NCBI GenBank assembly: GCA_021292105.1
Contig: CM037874.1
Span: forward strand, 11,762,502 to 11,826,501
Direction of reading: 5' to 3'
Length of the DNA: 64,000 nt
Source: Anadara kagoshimensis
Taxonomy: Eukaryota; Mollusca; Bivalvia; Arcoida; Arcidae
Shown: positions 23,220-33,710 of the stretch, piece by piece
How positions within the stretch are numbered: position 1 is the first letter of the stretch
Layout of the letters: every line of letters starts with the position of its first letter
Made by a program: the position numbers and the translations under genes
Notes under the pieces: generated by a model
What the model saw: only the letters and a program-made list of their open reading frames with translations
Database searches by the model: none
What the model was told of the DNA's origin: nothing

Positions 23220-24965
23220 CTAAATATAATAAGTAAAACGTGCAAATACTGTAAATTTATAGTAACCTAAACTGACTTTCAGGACAACGGTCTGTATACT
23301 ATCCATAAAAATAAGTTTGGTTAAAAAGTTACTATACTGATCCTATATAATACTGATTCAAATTAATTTATACATGTTTGTGTAGTTTACACTGCTTTGT
23401 TACACATGAATTCAACATGATCAGCATCCGCACCAAAGACATTCTTATTGTATTCGACACCTTTCAAAGCAAGAATCTTCTGTGTGACTTGTAAATGTGC
23501 TAAATGACTTTAATTTTCCATAGTCATATTATATCTTTTCCATTCAGTCTGAAATAAACAATATGCAGTAAAGTATACACGTGTTATACAGCTCATGGTA
23601 TATTTTCAGCTAAATCTATGTTGTTACCACTCATATTTTGGGTTTAATTTGAGCATATAGATTTTATATTACCTTGTATAATACAAACAACTATTCTTCA
23701 TTATTTTAAAATCATATTGTTACCAAGCCTTGAAAAAAGTAGTTGATGTTCTTTCGCTAAGCACGGACTTCGCAAGAAACCTTAAAACCCGATGCAGGTG
23801 GCGTGCAACATTAAAAAACCTCCCAGTAACTTTCCCTGAAAACATTGGTAAGGAAAACATTTTTGCGACTTAAACTATGGCCGGTATCGCTTCGATATAA
23901 GTGATATATTTTTGACCGGGATGTAAAACGTTTCGTTCTAAACAAATCCCTCAAATGCATGTCATTTTTAATTACATTGTATTAAAAAATCGTGGAAATA
24001 TGGCAAATTTGCTTAATTGTCATGTTCCAAACTGCCACCCAAACAAGCTTGATTTCTGATGCAATCAACAAATTATAAAATGTTGTACCTGTTCTTATAC
24101 ACTAAAGATCATGGAAATCATTAGTAACGTTTGTCTTTGCCTGTCTGTACACATTCAAAGGATGGGCTATTGAGATTAAAGAAAGGGCAAGCAGCAACCA
24201 GTTAACCTGAAATATTCAAATATTCAAATAATACACACATTAGTCAGAATAATTTATTAAAGCACAAATGTAGTGTACATTTGAAGACATATATGCAACG
24301 ACAACATAAAAAATGTTGAATATATAGTAGTGAAGGCAACTGAAACAGATTTTTAACAAAGCCCACTTTATCAAACATTATATTTCGAATTTTTTCCCCG
24401 TTATAACTTGTAATTAAGATTTAAATTACTGGATATATGTGAACAACTACTGTTAATTGTATTTGTGAAATGAGTATATCTTCTTCATAAACTAGTACTA
24501 TGAACATGTTATAAGAACTTTATTTACTATTGACATTATATTTGTCATACAATAATTAAAGTTTAGTCTTAAGGACATTCCGTATACATCAGAAGACATT
24601 TAAAAATGTCATTAGGGACAAATGTACTAATATTTACTTGGTTCATTGGCACTCACAATGTGAAATCAATTCAGATGGAAACTTAAGAACCTATTTAAAA
24701 GTTAAATCAAATTTCGGAACAGAGAATTATTTAATTTTTTTTGGATAAATTTTACTATAGACAAAATATAATAAGACTAAGAATATCGTCACACAGCCTT
24801 CAAATTGAAAAGGGACGTTACAGCAATATAGATACAGATAAATGTAAAAGATAAAGGTAAATGTCCAAATATTTAAGATGAAGAACATTTTTACATTTGT
24901 ATATTTTGCGATACAGACAGAACAAAACTCTTTGACTCTGTAATTAATATAAATAAAAATTTCAA
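23220..24965. other. Mostly featureless AT-rich DNA with one candidate exon
   Basis: No repeats recognised. A splice-flanked open interval at 23724-23835 (minus) is listed separately. A second possible frame (minus, about 23395-23515, ending VEFMCNKAV-stop) has no good acceptor in phase. Confidence 0.4.
23724..23835 (-). CDS. Candidate internal exon, unknown function
   Basis: A strong acceptor (AATGTTTTCAG|GG) and a donor (GGCTTG|GTAACA) flank 112 bp that stay open in one frame only (KVTGRFFNVARHLHRVLRFL, then AKSVLSERTSTTFFKA). I do not recognise the sequence. Splicing to the next acceptor downstream (near 23555) would create an immediate stop, so if real it joins some other exon. Chance is a serious alternative for 36 codons. 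Confidence 0.2.
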
Positions 24966-24969
24966 TTCA

Positions 24970-25138
24970 TTTTATTACACACGTGGTGGGTGTAGCTAGC
25001 TAAACAGGAGGTGCTTACCCTTCCGGAGCACCCGGCCTCACTTCCCTGGTGGAAGTTCACGTGTATAACATAACTTGTCAGTTCCAAAGTTTTTACTTTG
25101 CTTCTGGATTGTGATTCAGATATGTTTGTTTTTGATTC
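24970..25138 (+). repeat. PLE 3' end, well conserved
   Basis: Complete 3' module from ATTACACACGTGGTGGGTG through GGAGGTGCTTACCCTTCCGG and CTTCCCTGGTGGAAG to TTTGTTTTTGATTC. The 'acatggattagt' block near the end is deleted. Confidence 0.9.
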
Positions 25139-25630
25139 ATATGATCATTTATTATATATATTAATCTATGAGGTTCTGAAAGTATTGTATGAACTTGGTC
25201 AATTTCTCAATAAACTTTTGACATGGACAGTGATGTTAAAAATGATGTAAGTGTAGTTTTAATTATCGTTGTTATTTTTATTACTATATGCACAGTTTTC
25301 ATTGGCAATGTATTTAAAACTATATAATAATGTTGACACTATCCATGTGGTATACATCCTACTGATACATACATTTTGTAATTCTCTATATTAATCATAT
25401 TTATGAAGGGATTGCTACCCTTTTCTCTTTGTAACTTTATACTGTAAAAGGATCAAGTAGTAATCTAGGATGGTCCATTACGGGTCGTTCACTAGCGTTT
25501 AATATATAGAATTTAAATGGATTAAAGATTTTCCAGGATACCTTAAATGCTTATTGAAGGTAACTAATTTTACACGACTCGGATTTTCTAAATGTAGGCC
25601 TACTATTTTACAATTGATTATAAAGCAACA
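25139..25630. other. No supported feature
   Basis: AT-rich DNA without long frames. Confidence 0.4.
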
Positions 25631-25633
25631 ATT

Positions 25634-25700
25634 CTCGTATGGCCGAGTGGTCTAATGCGTTTGTCTAGTAATCGGAATATTGTCAGTTCTACCCCGCGTA
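25634..25700 (+). repeat. tRNA-Leu/Ser-like sequence (pseudogene or SINE head)
   Basis: A near-perfect A box (TGGCCGAGTGGTCTAATGCG) is followed by a degenerate B box (GTCAGTTCTACCCCG instead of GGTTCGANTCC). The 3' part therefore looks decayed. Flanked by very AT-rich DNA. Confidence 0.5.
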
Positions 25701-26054
25701 AATTCACTACTTTTTTTGTTAACATTTTTTTAAATTTTATCTTTTATTATTTTTATATATAATTCTATTTTTTTTAATATCAAATATAGTTTAAAATTTT
25801 AATATTTAAAAAATTATATCAAATATAGTTATAAAATTTTAATATTTAAAAAAATTATATTTATATATACATAGGCAATATCATACTGTCGTCATTTACC
25901 TGCTAAACTTTTAATTTTATGTTTTATTTTTTCATGAGTTTTTATTTATTTATTTTTTTAGATAACGACTATCTGTACTTATATTTTATTTCAATTGTAA
26001 AAAACAAGATATCGACAAACATACTGTCGTGAGTTCGAAAAAAAAAATAAAGAT

Positions 26055-26122
26055 AGGATTCTGAGGTTCGAACTCTCGTCAGCACGATTTGGAGTCTAAC
26101 AACATACCACAGCGCCAACTTG
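26055..26122 (-). repeat. tRNA-like sequence (Trp-like CCA anticodon position)
   Basis: Minus strand: GTTGGCGCTGTGGTATG (A box region), ACTCCAAAT (anticodon-loop-like) and GAGAGTTCGAACCTC (B box). About 65 nt with tRNA-like spacing. Stems do not pair fully, so a tRNA pseudogene or SINE head is more likely than a functional gene. Confidence 0.5.
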
Positions 26123-26957
26123 TTTGTTACTTTGTTGTGGTTTAATAATATACTTATTTTTAAATTATAAAAAAAACATGGGACGTAACTCCCACAATGC
26201 TGTAGACTTTTCTCGTCTGACAAGGGTGGTTGAGTATTGAGTCTAAGATTCATTATTCTTTAAATGAAACATGGAAAAGGGATTTGTTGCAATATATGTT
26301 TTTTTTAAACAGGTTTACGTTAATTAGTAGCACTGTTGTCCTTATGGCGACTCCTGTCTTGTTCGTTAGACCTGACAGGGGCACACTGTACAGTCTGAAT
26401 CTGTAAACCCTTTGTTACTGTACATTTAAGCTTTTAAACTTTTTGTTTAAGCGTGTCAACTTTTTTAAACAACAAAACGAGTCAATCATATTAGACTGAC
26501 ACATTGTCAAACGATACCATGTCTGTGATGAACCGATCATGCACACTGCACTGTCTGCAGCTCGGTGCGTTTGTACTTGTTGAATAAATGATTAAATAAT
26601 AATAATAATAAATAATGAAAAACTTACCTCTAACTCGTCCATTCTATGAATAAACAGCAACAGCAAAAAAAAGCTCGTAGTATATCTACACACAAGTTCA
26701 GTATATCTTTGAAATCTTGCAGCCGGCAACAACATGTAAACACATTTACGGCGGGAACAGTACGTCACTTTCTATGTTGATTACGTCACAATCGTGACGA
26801 TTGCGATAAGCCCCTTTTTCTCATGCTCAGTTTATTTAAAGCAATTTTTGCATTATCTTGATTCATCGTTGGTTTGATTCTTTGAATTTTTTCAAAGACA
26901 ATTTTTCATTTTCAAAAAGTTTTTTTTCTATATACATTCTGTTTGATTCTGTTGTAG
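26123..26957. other. Upstream region of the DUF7869-type unit
   Basis: Contains an (AAT)n run at 26596-26615, TACGTCA and ATCGTGACGAT palindromic strings at 26760-26810, and TGCGATAAGCCCC at 26812, repeated directly at 30788 beyond the gene. A start-bearing exon for the downstream unit should lie here or further left but could not be fixed. Confidence 0.4.
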
Positions 26958-28288
26958 GAAATTGATAGATTGTATGAAGATTATTTCCCGCAGATTGAAA
27001 GACAACAGGACACATCAGATAGTAATCAGGAAGATCAAGATACAGAGTTAGACAGTACCGAAGTTCATAGAAGGATAGAGAGTTACCTTAGTGAATCTAA
27101 TGAAAGTGAAAACACAGTGGAGCAAACAGAGCAAACAGATGATGCTAGAAACACGCTGGATAGCGATGTTTTACAGAACTGTAGGGATGGCTGTGGCTGT
27201 AAACTAGATTGTCTGTCCAGATTCCAACAAGAAGAAATCGTACAACATGTTTACACACTACGGGAAATGGATAAAGATGAAAAAGAATTATATGTTATGG
27301 GAGCTTTCAACCAGATTAGCAAAGACTCTAAACGCTCTAGATATGGTGACCGTAAACGTGTTAGACTGTCATACTCATTTAAAGGAATTACTATTTGCCG
27401 CACATCATTTTTAACAATTTTTGACATTGGAAAGCGGACATTTGAAGCGCTGGTTAAACATTATCATCAGAATGGTCCTGTTTCACGCGTTCATGGAAAC
27501 AAAGGTAAAAAACCAAGTCATGCACTATCGTTCCCAGATGTTGAGCGAGTTGTTCGATTTATTGTCAGCACTGCAGATGATGAGGGTCTTCCACAGCCTG
27601 CAGCCCCGAGGGGCAAAGATGGCATGCCGCTCGTATTCTTGCCAGCATCAACATTACAAAGAGAAATACATGCTCGTTATGAAAGTGTTTGCTCCGATTT
27701 GGATGTGCGCTCTGTAAAAATACGATCTTTTGAGAGCATTTGGAAGCAGTGTTGTCCACATATCCAGATAGCCAAACCAGAAGCAGATGTTGTGTGTGCC
27801 ACATGGTGAGTTGATACGGAAAAGAATATCGAGTGCAAGGTCAGAAGAAGACAAATTACAGGCAAGTCTAGAGATGACAGATCATATCACTACTGTACGC
27901 ATGGAACGCGAGGTGTACAAAAACTGTATTGAACAAGCAAAGGCAAATATGCAAGGACTAGCTGATAACATTGGACCAGAAGAACCATTATCCAGAGACA
28001 TAGACGTTCACTATACGTTTGATTTTGCTCAGAATGTTTGTCTACCACACCATGTCAAGCAAATGGGACCTTTGTACTTTTTAACTTTACGTAAAGTTCA
28101 GATTTTTGGCATCAGAACAGATGGTATACCTGTACAGAGAAATTTTTTAATTGACGAACATCAGACTATTGGACAGGATGGACGCGAGACGCATGGTCCT
28201 AATGCTGTCATCAGTATGCTGGATTTCCATCTAAACAAATTTGCCTATGGTGAAAATGTTGCCAGTTTTCACGCCGACAATTGTTCAG
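26958..28288 (+). CDS. DUF7869-type protein, 5' exon (contains a one-base frameshift)
   Basis: Starts at an acceptor (TTCTGTTGTAG|GAA) in phase 0 with EIDRLYEDYFPQIE, so an upstream exon must supply the start. Order: an acidic, low-complexity segment (about 60 residues), a cysteine motif (NCRDGCGCKLDCLSRFQ), a basic stretch, CRTSFLTIFDIGKRTFEALV, VHGNKGKKPSHAL, PQPAAPRGKDGMPLVFLPAS, and DVVCATC. Just after 'GCCACATG' (27800-27807) one extra base shifts the frame. The second frame continues with KLQASLEMTDHI, VHYTFDFAQNVCLPHH, QMGPLYFLTLRKVQIFG, ETHGPNAVISMLD and FHADNCSG. The last motif is the start of the HADNC.GQNKN signature, which I recognise from DUF7869 proteins common in cnidarians, fish and molluscs and probably transposon-derived. 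The exon ends at a good donor (TTCAG|gtaagc). Confidence 0.8.
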
Positions 28289-28439
28289 GTAAGCGTGACT
28301 GCGTTATTTTTTAAACCTCTCTCTCTCTCTCTCTCCATATCTATACCCGAACATTAGCGTGGTGGTGTATATGGAACACAAGAGGCTTGACATCAAGTAT
28401 AAGAATCGTTTTGAATGTTTGCGATAAACCAGGTTAATC

Positions 28440-28673
28440 GACTTGGATTTGTAGAGATGTAGGCTTGGTTTATTTAATATCTGATGGATGAACCAAACAG
28501 CACCACTAGAGTGGAGAGGAGAAATGTTTTATGTCGGGGAAAACAGCCAGGGGAAAACAATCGACCTTCGACAAGCAAACTAGCAAACTTTCCAGATCTG
28601 TTTTGAGTGGGATTTGAACCTAGGTGGTGAGAGACGTGGTGGTTCGTAAGTGTGTGCATTGAACCACTTGACC
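28440..28673 (-). repeat. tRNA-headed SINE (molluscan CORE/Meta-type)
   Basis: The head on the minus strand has AAGTGGTCAAGTGGTTCAAT (A box) and TAGGTTCAAATCCCACTC (B box, canonical). It continues with GTTTGCTAGTTTGCTTGTCG and AAGGTCGATTGTTTTCCCC, resembling the conserved central domain of widely distributed mollusc SINEs (from memory). The tail fades into AT-rich DNA near 28440. Confidence 0.65.
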
Positions 28674-28804
28674 ACTTTTCCGTAAATACTACTTTACAAT
28701 GAAATTTATGTCTCTACAAAAAGTATTATCCGTATCACAATATCAGTATTCGAACCTCAATAAAACACTGATAATAATAGTAATAATTATAATGATAATA
28801 ATAT

Positions 28805-29652
28805 CAGTACAGGCCTGTCAGAAATTTAACACTGAGCTGACGATAGTAAGCCGAGAGGCGGAGCTGTGGACATCTAGTGGCCGAAAAGTTGTCCATCTCC
28901 CGGCAACTGGAGCTATTTACAGCAGGGCTGCTCGGCAGCTGAGTCTCAGCAACTCATTCGGTCCCTCGACTCTTAAACTGTGCATAGATCGGCAGCTCAC
29001 TCGGCCTCTCGGTAGCCGAGCCTCGGCCACCAGGTAACGAGTGGTCGAGCAATTTATATCTGACAGGGATGAATTGTAAAATAATAATAATAATAATAAT
29101 AATAATATAATAATAATAATATCATTTGGTATAATAAGGACTTTAAATTCTAATTTAAAAAATGAATATATGGACGGTGCATGGATAGATTAACGTGATG
29201 GTTTTCATAATTTCTAATTCTTATATTCCATTATGGAGCGGGATTTTAAAAACAAATAATTGGACTACTGTCATCCCAGTTGTTTTGCTTAAGTCAACAA
29301 ACGTCTCTTAATCTGTTAATATCCCCGTCATCATCAGATACCTGTTGATATATGAATATTATCCTCTCTCTGCTAATTGTCACACTAATTTCACTTTGAC
29401 TGACTCCAGAGTTAGACAATCTTGCGATTTTTTCTCAAAATTTGGCGATATATATTGACTGCAGGCATTTTACTGAACTTATGTTTTCTTGATAACGAGG
29501 GGTCGAGTGACCGAGAAACTATCGAGGGGCCGGGCGGTCGAAAAGTACCGAGAAGCCGAACAGCTGAAAACTGCCGAGGAACCGACACGAGCTGTCGATT
29601 CGGCCCATAATAATCAGCACTAAAGTGTTAAACTTTCGACAGGCCTGTACTG
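28805..29652. mobile_element. Non-autonomous TIR element (CAGTACAGGCCTGTC family)
   Basis: The left end CAGTACAGGCCTGTC (28805), then RAAATTTAACACT, is inverted at the right end as AGTGTTAAACTTTCGACAGG then CCTGTACTG (29652). The interior contains GC-rich segments of the type GGGGTCGAGTGACCGAG and CTCGGCCTCTCGGTAGCCGA, plus an (AAT)n run. A related element is at 61684-61950. No transposase. Possible 4-bp flank TAAT/TAAT is not certain. Confidence 0.7.
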
Positions 29653-29742
29653 TAATGAATAAGAACAAAAAATAAAGATAATTGGGAAATTTTGCATCAA
29701 TATGTTGAATAACTAACGTTACCTTTATTTGTTTACACACAG

Positions 29743-30296
29743 GTCAGAACAAAAACAGATTCCTTGTTGGATATTTTGCATGGCGTGTTATGATGGGATT
29801 GAACAAGGAGATAAAGTTTATGATGCAGGTTCCAGGGCATTGCAGATGCGTCATAGATGCCGGTTTCGCTCATATTAAGAAAAAATATAAGAGATCTGAT
29901 TGTAATTGTATTGGCGACTTGGCAAATGTGGTTAACAACTCGGCAGTCTCTAATTCCGCTGTTCTGTTTCATGAAGAAGACGGATGGGTTTGGCGAAATT
30001 GGAAAGCGTTTCTTGAACTTAATTTCAAGCCTGTTCCAGGAATTCGAAAATACCAGCAATTTAGATTTCATCCCGATTTTCCGGGCGTTGTGTTTGTGAA
30101 AAAGAACAACGAGTCTGACGAAGTTTCTTTGTCGATATTGAAAGCAAATACAGTGGTCACTCGCACACGTCCAGATATTATGTTACCCGCGGGACAGAGT
30201 TTAGAAAGGCGTCGTTATCTCTTTGATAATGTCCGAAAGTATGTTAGTGCCGAACACCAGGATACAACATGTCCTCGATATGACACAGAGGAATAG
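29743..30296 (+). CDS. DUF7869-type protein, 3' exon
   Basis: After the acceptor (TTTACACACAG|GT) the frame completes GQNKNRFLVGYFAWRV and continues with MMQVPGHCRCVIDAGFAHIK, YKRSDCNC, SNSAVLFHEEDGWVWRNWK, FKPVPGIRKYQQFRFHPDFP and CPRYDTEE before TAG at 30294. The order HADNC.GQNKN ... GH......D.GF.HIK is the catalytic-like core of DUF7869, suggestive of an RNase H-type DDE fold. That is family inference; the activity is unproven. The exon is intact. The frame is open over all 184 codons, which contrasts with the single indel in the 5' exon. Confidence 0.8.
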
Positions 30297-30299
30297 AGA

Positions 30300-31370
30300 A
30301 TAAAACTTTTTATAGAACAGTTATCAATCAGCATACTGTGTTAAAGTAATGTAGATATAAAAACAGTCATTACATACAATACAAAGATAATACATCCGTG
30401 TTTCAATCACGCGGTCGAATGTCCGAAGTTTACTGACTGTACCGTTTACTGTGTAACTTAAATTTAAAAGTAACAAAGTTTTCAAGGTTGTACAGATGTA
30501 TTTGCATCATACTGGTATTTTATAATCATGCTTAATACATTTTTAGTACCTAGATATTTCAGAAGTTCGAAGTTATTTTTTCAAAGCTTTTTGAAACGTA
30601 AACGTCATTCATATTACTGATAACGTCATAACATGACTGAAAACGTCATTACAATTTTAACAAAAGCGGTTTCAAATCGGCCAAAATTTGCAACATTTTG
30701 ATCATTTTAACCACTTATTTTCAGTGTTTCATATTTTTTAGCACCTGTTCTTTCAATTTTTGACAAAAAACGAAATTCGATAAAAAATGCGATAAGCCCC
30801 ATTTTCCCGTGCGCTGACACATATATCTAAATTTTCTAAAACCTCGACAGTAAATACACGCAAATTTAAATACGTTTACAGTATCTTATTAGCATATTAA
30901 AATTGTGTTTCATAATTGTTGTCCAACCACTACTGATGAGATATTAATATTATATTATTGTAATCCGAAACGACCGTCTAGTGCTGTGCTGTGAAATTGT
31001 GATACTAAAATAATAATATTAATACTTATTTCTATTTTAAAGTGCAACCCGATAAATCCATTGTAAAAGCGCGAGTTACATAATCGGCTTATATGCACTA
31101 ACATTTAATTTACAACTTTTTCGAATGTTAATGATTTTACACGCGTCCTCGCGAACGTTTTTCTAAACAAAGAATTTAAGAAAAATTACAAACGATTTAA
31201 AGTCTGATTTATGCAAAATTATAGTTTTTAGAAGACCTTCTTCCTCAATAATATATAGTTTTTTGATGTTTTCCTCTCTTAGGTCCGTGTAAAGAGAACA
31301 TTTTAAAATAAAGTGTTTTTCGTTCTCGGCCGTATGGAAATTACTTCCGAAAATTTAAGTTAAACTCCGT
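30300..31370. other. No gene; 3' flank of the DUF7869 unit
   Basis: Contains the direct repeat TGCGATAAGCCCC (30788). Many near-palindromic ACGTCAT strings at 30600-30650. Nothing else recognised. Confidence 0.4.
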
Positions 31371-31374
31371 TGTT

Positions 31375-31522
31375 TCAATTAAAACCTTCTAACGCACCAT
31401 GTTTGATATAAACCATGGACATAACAGTAATAAAGGTAATGTGCACCACCTGGAGCAATAAAACAAAATAATCCCAAAAAGGCCTTGTAGGAGAATTTTT
31501 GTTATCACAAATGTCCATAAAA
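31375..31522 (-). CDS. Possible last exon of the SLC43-like gene
   Basis: If spliced after AAGAG (31523), the exon adds one base to the AT left by exon 8 and continues FMDICDNKNSPTRPFWDYFV, then LLLQVVHITFITVMSMVYIK and a stop at 31375. PFW.Y..LLLQ..HITFI resembles the last membrane segment of SLC43 carriers (DPFYVN..........FIHP). The acceptor has a poor pyrimidine tract. The segment homologous to the eleventh membrane helix (FGKLYG...LLQ.P) is absent, so an exon may be missed or the C-terminus may be defective. The frame recorded at 31389-31586 is an overlapping alternative. Confidence 0.35.
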
Positions 31523-31979
31523 CTCTTGTAACATTTATTTTAATGTTAAATTGTTTTTCATATCTTATCAATTTAGCACTTATCATGGATAAGTATTGAG
31601 ACGTTTCACACTATAAACATATTATTACTGATCATTTACCAGTATGTTAATAGTGTAAACATAATAATCATGGGGCAAAAAGAAATATTCTGACATTCAG
31701 TTTTTATGGTGAAAATGTCTGCATCATATTACACCGTTACTGCAAGACGGTATAAAATGGCCACATGTCTTTTTTTAAGAAGTCGACATTAGACTGGCTG
31801 AGACTTCCCATTGTAGAAGAATAAAAAAGGACGCCATCTTAGAAACCATGCGAAAATAGTGTGGATTTTACTTTTAACAGCATGTCACGATGAGCAATAT
31901 TAAATGTTACACGATTCTTGGACAAACTGAATAATGAGAATAATGAAAAATTTTATAATAGAGTTGTCGTGCAAAGGAT

Positions 31980-32170
31980 GGGGTCCGCCAGCATACCAAA
32001 TGATACATATTACATGTGGAACAACTATTTCCATTTGCGATGGAATCAGCTTCAGTTCGCGTTTTTTCGATATAAAGACTCTACCTCGGGAACCTTCGAC
32101 GTAAAAGTTTACTTAAACGTTCTTCACAAACGTGAAGGGGTATTGATCACGTAGTATGTTGGCTAACTCT
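31980..32170. mobile_element. MITE, second member of the GGGGTYCGCC family
   Basis: Left end GGGGTCCGCCAGCATACCAA (31980), right end GTATTGATCACGTAGTATGT then TGGC (to about 32164). Ends and internal 'cgttcttcacaaacgtgaag' match the MITE at 8747-8941. Lies between exon 8 and the possible last exon of the SLC43-like gene. Confidence 0.7.
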
Positions 32171-32187
32171 ATTTACTATATACTTAC

Positions 32188-32377
32188 ATGCTAGCACAAA
32201 AACAGACATGCACAGAATATACAAATGAACGTAACAACATTACATTTACAAACAATCCGTAAAACATCATACTGGAATGAATAAAGCCAAGAGCTGACAA
32301 CAATATGACCAACACTGAACATATTAATAAGGGTAAAACTTGTGGCATAAATCTCCTTTTATTTTCTTGTTTAGAAT
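32188..32377 (-). CDS. SLC43-like gene, exon 8
   Basis: Acceptor TTTATTTCAG|AT and donor AGCAT|gtaagt. Encodes DSKQENKRRFMPQVLPLLIC, then SVLVILLSALGFIHSSMMFY and LLRSFVYSVHVCFCAS. This corresponds to the segment of SLC43 proteins with the pattern LP.L.....IL.S and a late membrane helix containing RSF.Y. Phase: 2 bases complete the codon begun in exon 7; 2 bases (AT) remain. Confidence 0.85.
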
Positions 32378-32559
32378 CTGAAATAAAAATATGGCTTAAT
32401 GTAGACTTAAATATCGTAACGAAACAACTAAACAATGCAATGAGGATCGTTTTAAATTGTTTAATTTTGCATATATATGCAAACGTTTACTAACGACGAT
32501 AAGACGATGAGTCCAATACGTCAAATGATCAAATATCTCGTATCATTGCCGCAAAATGG

Positions 32560-32822
32560 CTGTCATCACAGTATTGTTGATATGTTTGATGTCTCTGTGT
32601 CCAGGATTGCCCTAGATATATTTGACACACCATAGTTCCATGTTTCTTTCACACAATTTGGATGGCACATGTGGCGGGTGTAGCTAGCTAAACAGGAGGT
32701 GCTTACCCTTCCGGAGCACCCGGCCTCACTTCCCTGATGGAAGACGTGTCTAACATGACGTGCCAGTTCCAAAGTTTTTATTTTGCATCTGGATTTTGAT
32801 TCGGACATGGATAAGTATGTTT
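32560..32822 (+). repeat. PLE 3' end in SLC43-like intron 7
   Basis: Starts inside the end of the RT frame (GATGTCTCTGTGTCCAGGAT), then the complete module GTAGCTAGCTAAACAGGAGG to ATGGATAAGTATGTTTGATG. Antisense to the host gene. Confidence 0.9.
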
Positions 32823-33420
32823 GATGTTTATTTCTTGTACTTAGAATATAGAATTTAAGAATGACACATTCTGTACGAGACGTACAGAATCTATATTAAG
32901 GACATACATTTTAGTAATAAAGACACGATTTTCTTTTTAAATACACGTTGAGAATTCTGATTGAAATATCTATAACCCGAATCTTTTATATGAATATCAA
33001 TCTTCTGAATAAAATACATGATCTTGCAAACACAACAAAATAATAACTGAAGAATAAATGCGTAAAAAAGCAGTGAAAAAATGGATAAAACTTGATGTCC
33101 CTTTAGCGATCAAAACTCCCAAAGTTTTTAACATTCAAACGGACAAAGTAACACGATTATAAAAGTAGAAATCTGTGTTATTTAAGTTTAACTTTATAGA
33201 AGATATACAAATCATTTTCAAAATAAAGTACAGTACATTTTGATAAATTTTGATATCACTGATTTTTTAAAAAATATTTTGATATTATTTGGTGAATTTT
33301 ATTTTAAGGGTATTGGGTTATATTATTACTGTTATTTATAAACAAATTCTAAAGCTGGCGTGAATTTGTTATGAAATTATTATGACATACTAAACATATC
33401 TTAAATACATCACATCAAAC

Positions 33421-33562
33421 CCGAGGAAAGAAGGTAACCTTCCGGAACACAAAGTCTCAATTTCCTCGTGAAAGTTCACGTGTCTAACCTGACTTGTTAG
33501 TTCCAAAGTTTTTACTTTGCTTCAGGAATGTAATTCGGACATGGATTAGTATGTTTGTTTTT
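33421..33562 (+). repeat. PLE 3' end in SLC43-like intron 7, second copy
   Basis: Begins within the module ('gtaaccttccggaacaca'), then TTCACGTGTCTAACCTGACT, ending ATGTTTGTTTTTGATAA only 47 bp from exon 7. Confidence 0.85.
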
Positions 33563-33608
33563 GATAAAGGCAACACATGTTCCATGTAATTAAATATATT
33601 TTACTTAC

Positions 33609-33710
33609 CAGAAAATACATTTTTCTGCCACTCTAATATTGACCCGGAAATAAATGATCCGACAATTCCACCCATTAATGTGTATGACAGTACATCAGAA
33701 AAATATCCAA
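33609..33710 (-). CDS. SLC43-like gene, exon 7
   Basis: Acceptor TTTGTTTGCAG|TT and donor TTCTG|gtaagt. Encodes (V)GYFSDVLSYTLMGGIVGSFI then SGSILEWQKNVFS. It aligns with the SLC43 segment after the central loop, where a helix with a conserved glycine-rich core is followed by a short cytoplasmic D/E-W.K stretch. Phase 2 in, 1 base out; both match neighbours. Confidence 0.88.

Larger units (their letters stand above)
28289..29742 (+). other. Intron of the DUF7869-type unit, filled with repeats
   Basis: A GT-AG intron of 1454 bp. Both flanking halves agree in phase (TGT TCA G | GT CAG AAC, giving CSGQN). It holds a CT microsatellite (28318-28336), a SINE-like unit (28440-28673), a TIR element (28805-29652) and an (AAT)n run (29080-29123). 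Confidence 0.8.

Noticed and set aside
24970..25138. Hammerhead ribozyme in the PLE 3' module
   Set aside because: Some PLEs carry hammerheads, so I looked for the CTGATGA...GAAA core on both strands of the module. It is absent.
26625..26646. Possible tiny start exon on the minus strand (ATGGACGAGTTAGAG then gtaagt)
   Set aside because: Good start and donor context, but only five codons and no downstream exon that fits; chance is too likely.
27421..27865. Four additional frames overlapping the DUF7869 exon
   Set aside because: Shadows in other frames; the sense frame has continuous family motifs on both sides.
31389..31586. 65-codon frame with VLWTFVITKILLQGLFGIIL as the SLC43-like last exon
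   Set aside because: Hydrophobic, but it needs an even weaker acceptor, ends without the usual polar tail, and its neighbour frame gives PFW.Y and FI matches in phase. Kept only as an alternative.
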